Assembly (NCBI GenBank): GCA_964236735.1
Contig: CAXSFM010000012.1
Location: 1 to 64,000, forward strand
DNA length: 64,000 bases
Origin: JAIVJG01 sp964236735
Lineage (GTDB): Bacteria > Acidobacteriota > Blastocatellia > Pyrinomonadales > Pyrinomonadaceae
Reading direction: 5' to 3'
The position numbers were made by a program, and so were the translations under genes. Below, piece by piece: positions 40,188 through 49,778 of the stretch. The notes under the pieces are model-generated. The model saw only the letters and a list, made by a program, of their open reading frames with translations, did not search any database and was not told the DNA's origin. Each line of letters starts with the position of its first letter. Positions within the stretch are counted from its first letter, which is position 1.

Positions 40188-40844
40188 ATGGATCACGTCG
40201 TCTTCCCGCTCACGGTCGCACGCTTCTCCAGCGTCGTTTCCTACAACACGACCATCGTGCCGATGGATAGCGGACACGAGGCGCGCGCGGCCAACTGGGA
40301 CGACGCGCGCCTCAAGTTCAACGCCTCGAGCGGAATTAAAACCACAGCCGATCTGGAAGTGCTGATTAAATTTTTCCGTTCGCGCAAAGGCGCGGCGCGC
40401 CCCTTCATGGTCAAGGACTGGTCAGACTTCAAGTTGACAAACCAGTTCCTCGCCTCCTCCGGCAGCTACGTTGCGACCGCGCAGATCACGAAAACTTATT
40501 CGGACGTGACGGCCGCCGTGACGCCGTATCCGGCGACCGGCAACGCAGACATCCGCGAAATCACGAAGCCGGTCTACGGCACGCTCCGGGTCTATTCCAA
40601 CGGCGGACTCCTGACCGATGGCACGCATTACACCTGCGATTACACGACCGGCATCATCAGCTTCAGCGCGACTTACTGGAATTATACGGCGGGAGCCGCA
40701 ACCTACACATGCGACTGTGAGTTTTATGTGCCCGTGCGCTTCGAGCAGGATGAGCTGCACACGGATTTGATTTTATGGAAGATCAACAACGGCCTCGGTG
40801 AGATGCCTGACGTGCCTCTCATCGAGGTGAGGGACTTCAACTGA
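40188..40844 (+). CDS. Tail tip protein (DUF2460-like)
   Basis: 218 aa. FPLTVARFSSVVSYNTTIVPM, the helix DLEVLIKFFRSRKGAARPFMVKD, SGIISFSATYW-like strands and YVPVRFEQDEL followed by MPDVPLIEVRDFN are diagnostic of DUF2460, a distal tail component in gene-transfer-agent-like siphoviruses. TAATG-type overlap with the next gene. Confidence 0.8.
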   Translation: MDHVVFPLTVARFSSVVSYNTTIVPMDSGHEARAANWDDARLKFNASSGIKTTADLEVLIKFFRSRKGAARPFMVKDWSDFKLTNQFLASSGSYVATAQITKTYSDVTAAVTPYPATGNADIREITKPVYGTLRVYSNGGLLTDGTHYTCDYTTGIISFSATYWNYTAGAATYTCDCEFYVPVRFEQDELHTDLILWKINNGLGEMPDVPLIEVRDFN

Positions 40845-42271
40845 TGGCACGTCAACCAAGATATGTTCAGGGCGGGTACACCGCCGGCACGAGCGCGCAG
40901 AACTACATGGACGCGAGCCTCGCCCAGCACCTCGCGTCCAATCCTTCGACCATCGCCGTCTGTTGGATGCTGCGCGCCTTAAACGCCGACGGCACGCAGC
41001 GACAGTACGCGCAACTCGTGAGATGGGACGCTTACCCGAATTACACGATTGATGCGGAAGGCACGCTCACGAAGACGAGCGCCGTCGGCTGGACTGATTC
41101 AGCCTATTCGCTCTCGGGCACGCATCCTGGCACGCGAGCCACGATTCAATGCCTAGCCGCCCGGACATACGGCACCATCGGATTTACCACTGACCGCGCG
41201 ACACGCAACGCCGGCACCAATGCTTACGCCGCGATCACCTTCGGCGTCCTCACCGATAACTCGAACTCCTGCCAGATCGTCGTCAACGGCGCGAGCGTCG
41301 GGTCAGGCGGCACGCTCGCGAGCTACGATACGCTCGAGGTCGAGATTCGCACTGACGGCTCAGGTCAGTTCAGGATAAACGGCGTGGCCGTTTATACGAC
41401 GGCGACCGGCCTGTTCCCCATGCAGAGCTATTATGTGCGACTCACCGGCTACGCGCAAAGCGTCGCGCCGTTCCTCCACGTTACGATCATCCGCGACGCC
41501 TTGCTCGGCTTCACTTCACACACCAAGAACCTCACCCTGCCCGGCCACGGCACTCTTCAATTCTCGTCGCGCGCCGGACTCAAACCGACGAACGCAGACG
41601 CGCGCGAAGGCCTCTCTGCGTCGCAGATGGAAGTGGACGCCATCTTCGCGTTCGAGGGCATCAACGAGGAATCGGTTTCATGGGGCGCGTGGGACGCGGG
41701 AACTTACGAAAGTTTCATCGTCAACTACAAAGCGACGGGCATGGGCGAGATGGTCATGCAATCCGGCCTCGTCGGCGAGATCGTCAGCGAGGGACCGACG
41801 TTTAAGGCCGAAGGCTTGGGAACGTCGAGCGTCACTTCGCAGCAAGTTGGAGAGGTGACGCTGCCCACCTGTCGCGCGCGAGATTTCGGGGATGCGCGCT
41901 GCGGACTGACGCTTCTGCCAGGCACGCATATCTTCACGGGCGCGGCAACGTCTTCAACCGACGCCGTGACCCTCATTGACAGCGCGCGCACGGAGGCCAC
42001 GGGCTTTTACGATAACGGCAAAGTGCGCTTCACCTCCGGCCCGCTCACCGGTAAAGAAGTCGAGATCGCCACCTACACGAACACGGGCGGCGTCAAGACG
42101 TTCGCGCTCCAGGAGCCTTTGCCTTACGCCGTCTTCAATCGCGTCAAATACACGGCCACGCGTGGCTGCAAGCGCACGCCCGCAGCCTGCGAAGGCTACG
42201 GCAACAAGATCAACTATCAGGGCGAGGACACCATCCCCGGCCTCGAAGCCGTGCATACCATCACACGATAA
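40844..42271 (+). CDS. Tail tip protein (DUF2163-like) with lectin-like insertion
   Basis: 475 aa. Residues ~1-215 form a LamG/lectin-like beta sandwich (IGFTTDRATRNAGTNAYAAI..., VEIRTDGSGQFRINGVAVYT), not usual at this place in DUF2163 proteins. From ~225 the DUF2163 core follows, ending in CRARDFGDARCGLTLL and CKRTPAACEGYGNKINYQGE. The core joins the tube to the tip; the extra N-terminal domain may bind sugars. Confidence 0.75.
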   Translation: MARQPRYVQGGYTAGTSAQNYMDASLAQHLASNPSTIAVCWMLRALNADGTQRQYAQLVRWDAYPNYTIDAEGTLTKTSAVGWTDSAYSLSGTHPGTRATIQCLAARTYGTIGFTTDRATRNAGTNAYAAITFGVLTDNSNSCQIVVNGASVGSGGTLASYDTLEVEIRTDGSGQFRINGVAVYTTATGLFPMQSYYVRLTGYAQSVAPFLHVTIIRDALLGFTSHTKNLTLPGHGTLQFSSRAGLKPTNADAREGLSASQMEVDAIFAFEGINEESVSWGAWDAGTYESFIVNYKATGMGEMVMQSGLVGEIVSEGPTFKAEGLGTSSVTSQQVGEVTLPTCRARDFGDARCGLTLLPGTHIFTGAATSSTDAVTLIDSARTEATGFYDNGKVRFTSGPLTGKEVEIATYTNTGGVKTFALQEPLPYAVFNRVKYTATRGCKRTPAACEGYGNKINYQGEDTIPGLEAVHTITR

Positions 42272-42276
42272 ATCAA

Positions 42277-42310
42277 GGGGGGTCGTGTACCCCCGCTTAA
42301 CCCCCCCCCC
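42277..42310. other. G6 and C10 tracts before the NlpC gene
   Basis: GGGGGG (42277-42282) can pair with CCCCC (42290-42294); a run of ten C occupies 42301-42310, 32 bases before the NlpC/P60 start. Long mononucleotide runs are slippage-prone and could vary the leader. Confidence 0.4.
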
Positions 42311-42341
42311 ACCTCGCGCCTCACGCGCGCGCGAACATTCA

Positions 42342-42845
42342 ATGCCTCACCATCATCACGCTCCGGTCACCAGAGCACAATTTGTCGAAACATGCCGCGC
42401 GCTCATCGGCACGCCCTATCTGCATCAAGGCCGTGACCCGCAGTTCGGACTCGATTGCCTGGGACTGGTGGAATACGCCGCCTCCCTGTGCGGAATGCTC
42501 ACGCCCGAGCAGTTCACGAAAAATTATTCGCGCCACCCCTCGCGCGAAAGACTCTTGGAAAAAGGCCTCGGCGCGCGCCTGCTCCTCGTCGCCACCGCCG
42601 AAACTGCGGATGAGCGCCTTCAATTGCTCGACGCCGTCAGGGACGCTGACCTCCTCCTGATTCGCTGGGGCGTTCTGCCGGCGCACGTGGCCGTCGCCGC
42701 CACTGAAGAGATCAGCGGTCGCCGCACGATGATTCATGCTTTCCAGAACCGGAGCAAATCGGAGAGCTGGGTGACGGAAGAAACCTTGACGCGCTTTGGC
42801 GACTACATCGTTGCCGCATACGCTTGGCCGGAGGTGAAAAACTAA
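42342..42845 (+). CDS. NlpC/P60 family tail peptidase
   Basis: 167 aa. FVETCRALIGTPYLHQGRDP then FGLDCLGLVEYAASLCG with the catalytic cysteine (C39), and PAHVAVAA with the histidine. Gene-transfer-agent gp14-like proteins of this family cut cell-wall peptides at the tail tip during DNA entry. The start begins with four histidines after Met-Pro. The stop overlaps the next start (TAATG). Confidence 0.85.
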   Translation: MPHHHHAPVTRAQFVETCRALIGTPYLHQGRDPQFGLDCLGLVEYAASLCGMLTPEQFTKNYSRHPSRERLLEKGLGARLLLVATAETADERLQLLDAVRDADLLLIRWGVLPAHVAVAATEEISGRRTMIHAFQNRSKSESWVTEETLTRFGDYIVAAYAWPEVKN

Positions 42846-45800
42846 TGGCACAGCTTGCAATCATGGCGGGCGTGATGGCGGCCTCATACGCCATAGATTA
42901 TTTCGCCGCCAAAAATTCTAAAGTCGCGCCGATTGATAAAGGTCGCTTCGACGATCTTCGCATCACCGGATCGGATTACGGTGCGACGATTCCAATCGTC
43001 ATCGGCAAGATGCGCCTCGCGCCGCAGATCGTTTTTCACGTTCCCATCATCACCACGACCTCGACCACACCGGGACAAGCTGGCGGCAAGGGGTCGCCTC
43101 ATGCGCCGACGCCGGCGACCGTCAATTATCACTACACGACGAGCCTCTTCATGATGCTCTGCGCCGGAGGCCTCAGCCGAGGTATCAGGCGCATCTGGGC
43201 GGGCACGAAGCTGATCTGGAATCTGGACGGCTCGGAAGGCTTCAACGATTTTTACGAAGCCGAGAATGCCACGACCATTACTTCGTCCGCCATCGTTTCC
43301 GACACTACCGCCTCGGGCGGCGCGGGCGTGCAGTTCGCTACCTCCTCATCATTCGTCCAGTACAGCAATCTCTACGCCGAGCAGGGCGGCTCATTTGAAC
43401 TGGCGATTTATTACAAGCAGACGGGCGCGGCCAATCTCACCGTCACCGTCAACGGCGAAGCACCGCAGACGGTCGCGATTACGGATACGGCAAGTGACAT
43501 CGGTAAAGCCGTCTGCACGGTCACTCTCGACACGGGAGCCGTCAATATCATCCGCGTGGCCGCCGCCTCGACGCAGACCACTATCCTCGACCGCATCGGC
43601 CTCTCTTCCACCGCCACGCCCGATGTTGATCCGGGCGCAGGGACGGGCATCCTCGACCCCATCAATCCCTTTCCGACTGATCCCGAACGGCCAGGCCCCT
43701 ATTACAACTATCGCCCGGCGGCAAACATTTACGGCACCACTTCCGGCACGGTGGCCGTCGCCGGTAATGCGCGCGTTCGCACCTACCCGGGCACCTCGAC
43801 ACAGGAAATTGATTCCCTGCTCACCTCTCAACTTGGAGCCGCGGCGCAAGCCTACCGCAACCGCGCCTGCTTCATGCTCGAAGAGTGGGAGATTCAGGAC
43901 GGCAACACCAATTTCAATTCCTTTTTTCTTGCCGAGGTGGATGAGGGCACGCGCACGGTGGACGTCGCCGTGCAGAAGCTTTTCGCGCTCGTCAATAAAC
44001 CGAGCGCGGAACTCGATGTGACGGCTCTCTCAGGCTTTCAGTTCAAGGGCTGCGTGATCAATTCTCGCGCGGAAGTGCGCGGCGTCCTCGATGCCTTACA
44101 GATCGCCTATAACTTCGACTTCGTTGAGGTGGACGGAAAAATCAAAGCCGTCGTGCGCGGCACGGGAACCGTCACCGTCATCCCGCAGCAGGACATGCGG
44201 GCGCACGAGTACGGTTCGAGTGGCGCGAAGGGGCCGGTCGCCATCACGCGCACCGAGGAGCGCACGGTGCCGCGCGCGGTGAGCGTCAACTACATTGACA
44301 TCACCAACAACTATATCAATGGCGCACAGCAGGCGCAGAGAAGCACAGGCCGCACGGAGGACTTCGACACGGTCTCTCTGCCCATCGTCCTCTCGCCGGA
44401 TGAGGCACAGGCCATCGCCGCGCGCCTTTTATACTCGCGCCACCTCGAGCGCAAAGTTTATGAATGGACGACGAGTTGGAAATATCTGTCTCTCACGCCA
44501 ACAGATGTAGTTGACCTGCAACTCTCCTCCGCGACCCATCGCGTCCGCATTACCGAATGCCAGTCCGCTTTGCCCGGCGTCATCAAATTCAAGGGCGTGC
44601 AGCATTCGGCGAGCATCTACAACCAGCCGCGCGGCGGCGCGCCGGGGAGCGGATCGGAAATCCCCTTGATTGAGATTCCGGCCAATAGTTTCACGGTGTT
44701 CCTCGACATCCCGGCGCTCCGCGCCGAAGACGCCCTGCCCGGCTACTACGTCGCGGTCTCGAAGCGTAAAAACGGACGCTGGGACGGCGCGGTTCTCTAT
44801 CATGAAAACTCATCCGGTGAACTGGAGAGAATCACGACTTTCGATCAGAATGCCACCATCGGGCGCGCGCTCACCAAACTCCCTGAAGCAACGGGGCCGA
44901 TCAACAGTTTCGATTACGCGGCGACGCTCGACGTTGGCATCTACGACGGCGAACTCGAATCCATCACGGAGGCGACGGCCAACGCGAGCAGCCAGAATAT
45001 GTTCGCGCTCGGCGACGGCGACAAAGCGGAGATTTGCCAGTTCCTGAGCGCCACACCGATCACGACAGTTTCGCCCTACGCGGCCTGCTACCGCCTGACC
45101 GGATTGCGCCGGTTCATGCTCGGCACGGACTATCTGGCGGGGTGTGCCGTCACTTCCCTCTGCCACTGGACGAACAAATCGAACGTCACGGAATCTTCCG
45201 CCTCGGTGCTCGCGAAATCGGTGGCGACAACCGCCTGGGATGCGGGCGCGACGAGCGTCGAGACGTGGGTCGCGAAAGACGAACCCACCGTCGAATGGCA
45301 GATGACGGAGGTATCGAATTACAAGCTGGCAGGCGTGCGACGAACGTCCGTGACAAATACGGCGGGACAGGATTTGGATTTCGGCTGGTATTTTGAACCG
45401 GGGGGCAAAGCCTACACTTACTCGCTCGCGGGCGTTGACGGCTACCCGACGACCGGCCTTATCTCCGCCGCCGTCGGCGACCGTTTCGCCCTCCGCTTCA
45501 AGAAAGAAGGCTCCATCGAATATCTCAAAAACGATGTGTCCGTGCGCGTCACGGCGGCCTACGTCAACCCGGAAGAAACATTCGTTGCCGACTGCTCGAT
45601 CTACACGAACGGCGGGGCAGTGCCGGCTCCGAAGCTCAGTTTCACGGCGAGCCACGATGCGCGCGCGCGCAGCATTGTCAACTGGGTGAATTTGATCAAC
45701 TGCGCCCCGCGCGGCGACGGCGGACTGATCAAGACGAGCGGCGCAGTTGCCACTTTCGACGCGGGCGCATCGAGCGAAGAATTGCTCACCGAGGGCGCGG

Positions 45801-47161
45801 GCTTCGTCGAGCATACCGTCGCGTCGCTCACCGCAAATTATCTGTTCGGCCTCTCCGATGCGGATTCGTCCGTCGCGATCAGCGACATCAAATATGCGAT
45901 TGCCTTGACGGGGAGCGGCACGGCGGCCGTCTATCTCGACGGAATTTTGCAGGTCACGCCCGCCGCATGGGTTGTCGCGGCGGGCGATAGATTGAGAGTC
46001 GCGGTCGAAGACGGGGTGATCCGTTTTTATCATAACGACCTCATCAAATTAACGCTCTTCGCCACGCCCCCATATCCGCTTCGCATTGACACCTCGCTCG
46101 CCACGCTCGCGGTCAATCTCGGCACCTTCACTTTCACGCGCGGCGGGCACTACGCCGGTGAATCATTCGTGCTGCTCGATTCCGCCGTCAAGTTCAGGCG
46201 TGAAGATGCGGCGAATCTCAACACGCCGCTTACCTTCCGCACCGCTTCCTTCGGGCAGGATCCGACGACTGCCGAGCGCCGCTACGTGTGTTTGCGCGGC
46301 AACTCAGTCAGAGGCCTGCCGCCTGTGGATATGACGAGCGCGCGAGATGCAGGCGGCAACATCTTCGCCGGGTGGCGGCGCAGAGCGCACACTCACCGCA
46401 ACCTGCTCTCGACCTCCTCCGTCGACGACGAGATGTTCATCATGGAGGTGCTCGGCGCGGATTACAGCGTTCTCAGAAGGATGCAGGTCGTCATCGGAAT
46501 GGCGATGCCGACTGTGTTGCTGAATCCGGCGGGCGCTGCCGCCGGAACGGGCGGTAAGGGAAATAACTTCGTCGGCGCGGGTGGTATCGCGCGCGCCGCT
46601 CAGATCATTCCGGCCACCGGCAACTTTGTGGAAGCCGTGCTTCAAACTTCGCCCAGCCCACATGCTGCGAGGGCATACCTCGGGCTGTGTCGTAGCTCGC
46701 AGGATTGGACGACGCTTAACAACTTCAATCCGACCACGGTCACGAATTATGACTACAACGTGATGATGTCTTACGGCGGCTCTCAGCCCCAACTGAATGT
46801 GTATGAGAACGGAGTCGCTCAAATCTCGAACGTCAACTGTACTTCCGCCCCGCGTGTGCGTATCCAGCTCTCAGGCTCAGAGGCGAGGTTCTACGCTGAC
46901 TATGCAGGGCCTGGCAGCATTCCGTTTTACGTTTCACGCCTCGCCGTCATGCCGCCGTATATTGCGGCCATCTATAGCGAAAGCGCGACCTACTCGTCTG
47001 TGCAAAATGTCGCGCTCACCATCGGGCCGACACCGGGCACGGTTTATTCCGCCAACCAGCAACTACAGGATTTCGGCTCTCTGCAATCTGCGGTGCGCGT
47101 GCGTCTCTATCAGGAATCTCCGGGCGTCGGGCGCGGACAAGCCGCCGAATTCGTAATTTAA
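42845..47161 (+). CDS. Large tail tip / host-attachment protein
   Basis: 1438 aa from the overlapping ATG. An N-terminal membrane-like helix (LAIMAGVMAASYAIDYF), then YGATIPIVIGKMRLAPQIVF and LCAGGLSRGIRRIWAGTKLI, the start of J/gp15-type tip proteins. A carbohydrate-binding-like beta sandwich is inserted at ~150-270. The tip core continues to ~700 with RTEERTVPRAVSVNYIDITN and LERKVYEWTTSWKYLSLTPTD. The second half repeats beta-sandwich domains (SPRY/lectin-like, e.g. CSIYTNGG, IRFYHNDLI), probably receptor binding. Confidence 0.8.
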   Translation: MAQLAIMAGVMAASYAIDYFAAKNSKVAPIDKGRFDDLRITGSDYGATIPIVIGKMRLAPQIVFHVPIITTTSTTPGQAGGKGSPHAPTPATVNYHYTTSLFMMLCAGGLSRGIRRIWAGTKLIWNLDGSEGFNDFYEAENATTITSSAIVSDTTASGGAGVQFATSSSFVQYSNLYAEQGGSFELAIYYKQTGAANLTVTVNGEAPQTVAITDTASDIGKAVCTVTLDTGAVNIIRVAAASTQTTILDRIGLSSTATPDVDPGAGTGILDPINPFPTDPERPGPYYNYRPAANIYGTTSGTVAVAGNARVRTYPGTSTQEIDSLLTSQLGAAAQAYRNRACFMLEEWEIQDGNTNFNSFFLAEVDEGTRTVDVAVQKLFALVNKPSAELDVTALSGFQFKGCVINSRAEVRGVLDALQIAYNFDFVEVDGKIKAVVRGTGTVTVIPQQDMRAHEYGSSGAKGPVAITRTEERTVPRAVSVNYIDITNNYINGAQQAQRSTGRTEDFDTVSLPIVLSPDEAQAIAARLLYSRHLERKVYEWTTSWKYLSLTPTDVVDLQLSSATHRVRITECQSALPGVIKFKGVQHSASIYNQPRGGAPGSGSEIPLIEIPANSFTVFLDIPALRAEDALPGYYVAVSKRKNGRWDGAVLYHENSSGELERITTFDQNATIGRALTKLPEATGPINSFDYAATLDVGIYDGELESITEATANASSQNMFALGDGDKAEICQFLSATPITTVSPYAACYRLTGLRRFMLGTDYLAGCAVTSLCHWTNKSNVTESSASVLAKSVATTAWDAGATSVETWVAKDEPTVEWQMTEVSNYKLAGVRRTSVTNTAGQDLDFGWYFEPGGKAYTYSLAGVDGYPTTGLISAAVGDRFALRFKKEGSIEYLKNDVSVRVTAAYVNPEETFVADCSIYTNGGAVPAPKLSFTASHDARARSIVNWVNLINCAPRGDGGLIKTSGAVATFDAGASSEELLTEGAGFVEHTVASLTANYLFGLSDADSSVAISDIKYAIALTGSGTAAVYLDGILQVTPAAWVVAAGDRLRVAVEDGVIRFYHNDLIKLTLFATPPYPLRIDTSLATLAVNLGTFTFTRGGHYAGESFVLLDSAVKFRREDAANLNTPLTFRTASFGQDPTTAERRYVCLRGNSVRGLPPVDMTSARDAGGNIFAGWRRRAHTHRNLLSTSSVDDEMFIMEVLGADYSVLRRMQVVIGMAMPTVLLNPAGAAAGTGGKGNNFVGAGGIARAAQIIPATGNFVEAVLQTSPSPHAARAYLGLCRSSQDWTTLNNFNPTTVTNYDYNVMMSYGGSQPQLNVYENGVAQISNVNCTSAPRVRIQLSGSEARFYADYAGPGSIPFYVSRLAVMPPYIAAIYSESATYSSVQNVALTIGPTPGTVYSANQQLQDFGSLQSAVRVRLYQESPGVGRGQAAEFVI

Positions 47162-47187
47162 TTTTAACCCTTTCAGGAATCTCTCAC

Positions 47188-47736
47188 ATGGCTAATCTCT
47201 CAACTTATCTCTCGCAACAGCGCATCAGTCCGGGCGATCTCAACAAGGACGGCATCGTCAATGCGCTGATTGATGCATATGACTCGCGCATCGGCAATGC
47301 GCCATGCGTCGAGATTTACGCATCTGTCGCGCAATCGCTCGCCACGGGCGCGTGGACGACGATTGCCTACGATTCGGAACGCATAGATACAACCGGAATG
47401 CACGACACGGTGACCATCAACTCGCGGATCACGATTAAAACGGCGGGGCGCTACGTGGGGTTTGTGCAACTCGGATTCATGAACTCGGCGGGAGGCGCGG
47501 TGCGCGCCGGGCGCGTGATTCTCAATGGCAGCACCACGACGATTGTCGGCAGTTCGCAATTGCCGCACGTTGGCAGCGGCTTTTACAGCGTCATCCCGGT
47601 GCTGATTATGCCGCGACTTTATGCGGCGGGCGATTACCTTCAGGTGCAGGCGCTGCAAGATTCCGGCGGCGCTTTGAACTCGCTCCTCGATGCAACCAAC
47701 GGTTACTACAATGAAGCCGCTCTGTGGCAAATTTAA
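47188..47736 (+). CDS. C1q/TNF-like tail fibre protein
   Basis: 182 aa. LSQQRISPGDLNKDGIVNALIDAY leader helix, then a jelly-roll head with WTTIAYDSERIDTTGMHDTV, TINSRITIKTAGRYVGFVQL, VILNGSTTTI and YLQVQALQDSGG. The pattern is that of trimeric C1q-like receptor-binding tips. Confidence 0.75.
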   Translation: MANLSTYLSQQRISPGDLNKDGIVNALIDAYDSRIGNAPCVEIYASVAQSLATGAWTTIAYDSERIDTTGMHDTVTINSRITIKTAGRYVGFVQLGFMNSAGGAVRAGRVILNGSTTTIVGSSQLPHVGSGFYSVIPVLIMPRLYAAGDYLQVQALQDSGGALNSLLDATNGYYNEAALWQI

Positions 47737-47762
47737 GAACGCTGAAGAAAGGCGGCACAAAG

Positions 47763-48155
47763 ATGAACACTTCAACCGGCAATAATTCCAACGCGCCGCA
47801 ACCGCCGTCACATAGCGCGGTTGAGCGTGCAGAAAGCACAAAGATTCGGATTCCCGTGACAGTCGGCGACTACAACCACAACGCGCTGCACGACAGATTG
47901 GCAAAGGCCGGCATCACGGTGGAATGCTTTCAGATTTACGAAGAGGAAATCGTGCTCACTTTCGCCGACGCGCAACAATGCGAACTCGCGAAGAGCAAAG
48001 TTGACGAATGCCAAAGCGCGGAACGCGCGCAGCCGACACCGACTCCGACTCCGGCGGCGAAGCGTCAAGATTTGCTGGACGCAATGAAAGCGGCGAAACC
48101 GGGAACGAAGGCGTTTCAGGATGCCGTTTTTAATGCGTTAGAAGTTCTTCTGTAA
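47763..48155 (+). CDS. Hypothetical protein at the end of the tail operon
   Basis: 130 aa from ATG 47763 with AAAGGCGG upstream. Ala/Ser/Pro-rich start, a small alpha/beta region (RIPVTVGDYNHNALHDRLAK, ECFQIYEEEIVLTFADAQQ), a TPTPTPTP linker and a C-terminal helix. Not recognised. It is the last rightward gene before the terminator. Confidence 0.6.
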   Translation: MNTSTGNNSNAPQPPSHSAVERAESTKIRIPVTVGDYNHNALHDRLAKAGITVECFQIYEEEIVLTFADAQQCELAKSKVDECQSAERAQPTPTPTPAAKRQDLLDAMKAAKPGTKAFQDAVFNALEVLL

Positions 48156-48172
48156 AGGGCAGAAGGAGAGAG

Positions 48173-48224
48173 ACGAGCGTTGGCCGCCGGTGATTTATTT
48201 TCACCGGCGGCCAACGCTCGTTTT
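48173..48224. terminator. 21-bp perfect hairpin terminator between converging operons
   Basis: Arms start CGAGCGTTGGCCGCCGGTGA (48174-48193) and end with its exact complement (48201-48220), extended by an A-T pair; 7-base TTTATTT loop and TTTT after. This is the strongest terminator in the window and, being symmetrical, could end transcription from both sides. Confidence 0.85.
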
Positions 48225-48250
48225 GACATGAAAGAAATGAGTTGAATCGC

Positions 48251-48403
48251 TCAACTCTTGTTCTTGGATTTCCCCCTGCCGCCTGTATCCTTCGCGGTCT
48301 GCTTATTCGAGCCTGAGTTCTTCTGGCTCGATGATGTGCGCGTTGCAGAGGCCGTCTGCTTGGCGGGCGCGCCGCCGCCGCCGGTCTGTTTGTCTTTCGC
48401 CAT
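48251..48403 (-). CDS. 50-residue basic low-complexity protein
   Basis: ATG 48403 with AAGGAG upstream. Gly, Ser, Thr, Lys and Gln dominate (TGGGGAPAKQTASATRTSSS, GRGKSKNKS). Probably disordered, perhaps nucleic-acid binding. Unknown. Confidence 0.45.
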   Translation of the reverse strand: MAKDKQTGGGGAPAKQTASATRTSSSQKNSGSNKQTAKDTGGRGKSKNKS

Positions 48404-48499
48404 CTCTATTGCTCGCTCCTTTTCCGAAATGGAATGATTGAAGGTTAACGGGAGCAAAATTTCAACGACTGATGTTGCTCGCGCAGCGCGCGGCGAAGA

Positions 48500-48838
48500 T
48501 TATGCGCCGCCGCTCGCGCCTCCTCCTGCACCTGCCGCCATCGCTTTCTCGGCGGGCGCATCCGTCGAGATGCCGTCCCAGGTCACATGCGACAGAATGA
48601 GGCGGCAATACTCCTCCGTGACCGGCAGTTGATTGAGACCGCCTTCGATGGCCGTCCCGCCCTCGTTGACCGTGCGGCAGAGAAAGATGGGCGCGCGGTC
48701 AGGCAAGCCGTCTTCGTGCTCGACGAGACCGTTGACCTGATAGCGATTTTCGTCCTTCACAATTGTCACGGGGTTGGTCTGTAACGCCGCATTGATGAAG
48801 GTGGCGATGGCTAGAAAAGCCAGATGAATCTTGTTCAT
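48500..48838 (-). CDS. Exported or membrane-attached hypothetical protein
   Basis: 112 aa from ATG 48838 with AAGGAG upstream. Residues 1-20 are signal-like (MNKIHLAFLAIATFINAALQ). The middle has YQVNGLVEHEDGLPDRAPIF and a cysteine pair; the C-terminus is Ala/Gly-rich. Unknown. Confidence 0.5.
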   Translation of the reverse strand: MNKIHLAFLAIATFINAALQTNPVTIVKDENRYQVNGLVEHEDGLPDRAPIFLCRTVNEGGTAIEGGLNQLPVTEEYCRLILSHVTWDGISTDAPAEKAMAAGAGGGASGGA

Positions 48839-48878
48839 GATTGGGAAACTCCTTAGTCGAAGAGTCTGCAAATTCGGG

Positions 48879-48905
48879 AAGCGTCTCAAACATTTTGAGA
48901 CGCTT
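48879..48905. terminator. 12-bp perfect hairpin
   Basis: AAGCGTCTCAAA and its exact complement TTTGAGACGCTT around CAT, in the gap upstream of the leftward gene at 48500-48838. Could end transcription coming from the right or act as an operator. Confidence 0.45.
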
Positions 48906-48975
48906 GTGTTGAGTGGCAAGGACGGGTGAGAGCATAACACGCTTGTCAATATGCACAAGCATGTAGCCAGAAAAC

Positions 48976-49126
48976 GGTGGTGTCCTAATTTGAAAACGTG
49001 TAAGATGTGTTTAATCCCTGCGCCGCCCAAAAGGTGGTCATTGTCTCGTCAACAATCGGGATTGAATCGAGGCCGATTCGCCTTCGGGCGCGCGGCCTCG
49101 ATTCTTTTTCAAATTAGGACACCACT
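48976..49126. mobile_element. 151-bp MITE-like element with 8-bp target duplication
   Basis: Terminal inverted repeats GTGGTGTCCTAATTTGAAAA (48977-48996) and its exact complement (49106-49125). CAGAAAAC flanks it on both sides (48968-48975 and 49127-49134). Inside is a GAATCGAGGCC / GGCCTCGATTC hairpin (49064-49104). It encodes no protein, so it would move by a transposase supplied elsewhere; the family is not clear from the ends. Confidence 0.75.
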
Positions 49127-49151
49127 CAGAAAACTCAGGGCTTAGTGGCCG

Positions 49152-49355
49152 CTACGGCTCATCTAATACCTTCATGGTCATGTTACCGTCATCATCAATC
49201 GTGCCGATCACGGGTTTTCCTGTCTCCCATACTTTCATCGCAACGTCCATTCGATTGCGCTCGTCGAGAGATTGGATTCGCGGGTAGCGCCTGAAGAGGC
49301 AGATGCAAGCCGTAACAAAGAAGAAGAAACCTATCGTTAGCACAAGCCACATCAT
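49152..49355 (-). CDS. Small membrane protein
   Basis: 67 aa (ATG 49355 or 49352) with AAAGGG upstream. Residues ~2-20 form one membrane helix (WLVLTIGFFFFVTACICLF), then a basic stretch and a short soluble end (PVIGTIDDDGNMTMKVLDEP). Unknown. Confidence 0.55.
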   Translation of the reverse strand: MMWLVLTIGFFFFVTACICLFRRYPRIQSLDERNRMDVAMKVWETGKPVIGTIDDDGNMTMKVLDEP

Positions 49356-49391
49356 ATTTCCCTTTCGCGGCGCGTCCACCGCGATAACATC

Positions 49392-49778
49392 TTATTCGTC
49401 ATCTTCTCTGCGCCTTGGATGATCGCTCGCCTGTAATTTTCGCCGGTCATCATCGCCTTCACGAAAATGATGGAACGCGCGAAGGATTGAGATGCGCGTC
49501 GCGCGTGTGCAGAGCGTGCGCCACTTCTCCGGGAGCTTTGTGTCGTCGGTGATGACGAGCACGAAGCCGTCACGAGGTTTCTCAAATCTTTTGAACGTGC
49601 GACGCACGGATGCAATTTCAACGGTCACATCGCCGGCGATGTAGCGCATGACTTCGCGCGTCTCGACTGGCTGCATGATGATCTCCGGGTCGCGGCAAAA
49701 GACAGCGAGCGAGCGGCCATCGGAGAGGCGGCGTTGTGCCAGTACTTGATCCGGTTCAGGAGCGCAGAGGTAACTCAT
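49392..49778 (-). CDS. Hypothetical protein
   Basis: 128 aa from ATG 49778, overlapping the stop of the preceding gene by ATGA. Mixed alpha/beta (RRLSDGRSLAVFCRDPEIIM, GFVLVITDDTKLPEKWRTL) and a very basic, histidine-rich end. No family recognised. Confidence 0.55.
   Translation of the reverse strand: MSYLCAPEPDQVLAQRRLSDGRSLAVFCRDPEIIMQPVETREVMRYIAGDVTVEIASVRRTFKRFEKPRDGFVLVITDDTKLPEKWRTLCTRATRISILRAFHHFREGDDDRRKLQASDHPRRREDDE

Noticed and set aside
44810..46033. 407-codon frame antisense to the tail tip gene
   Set aside because: An Arg/Gly-rich shadow with no recognisable domain or start signal.
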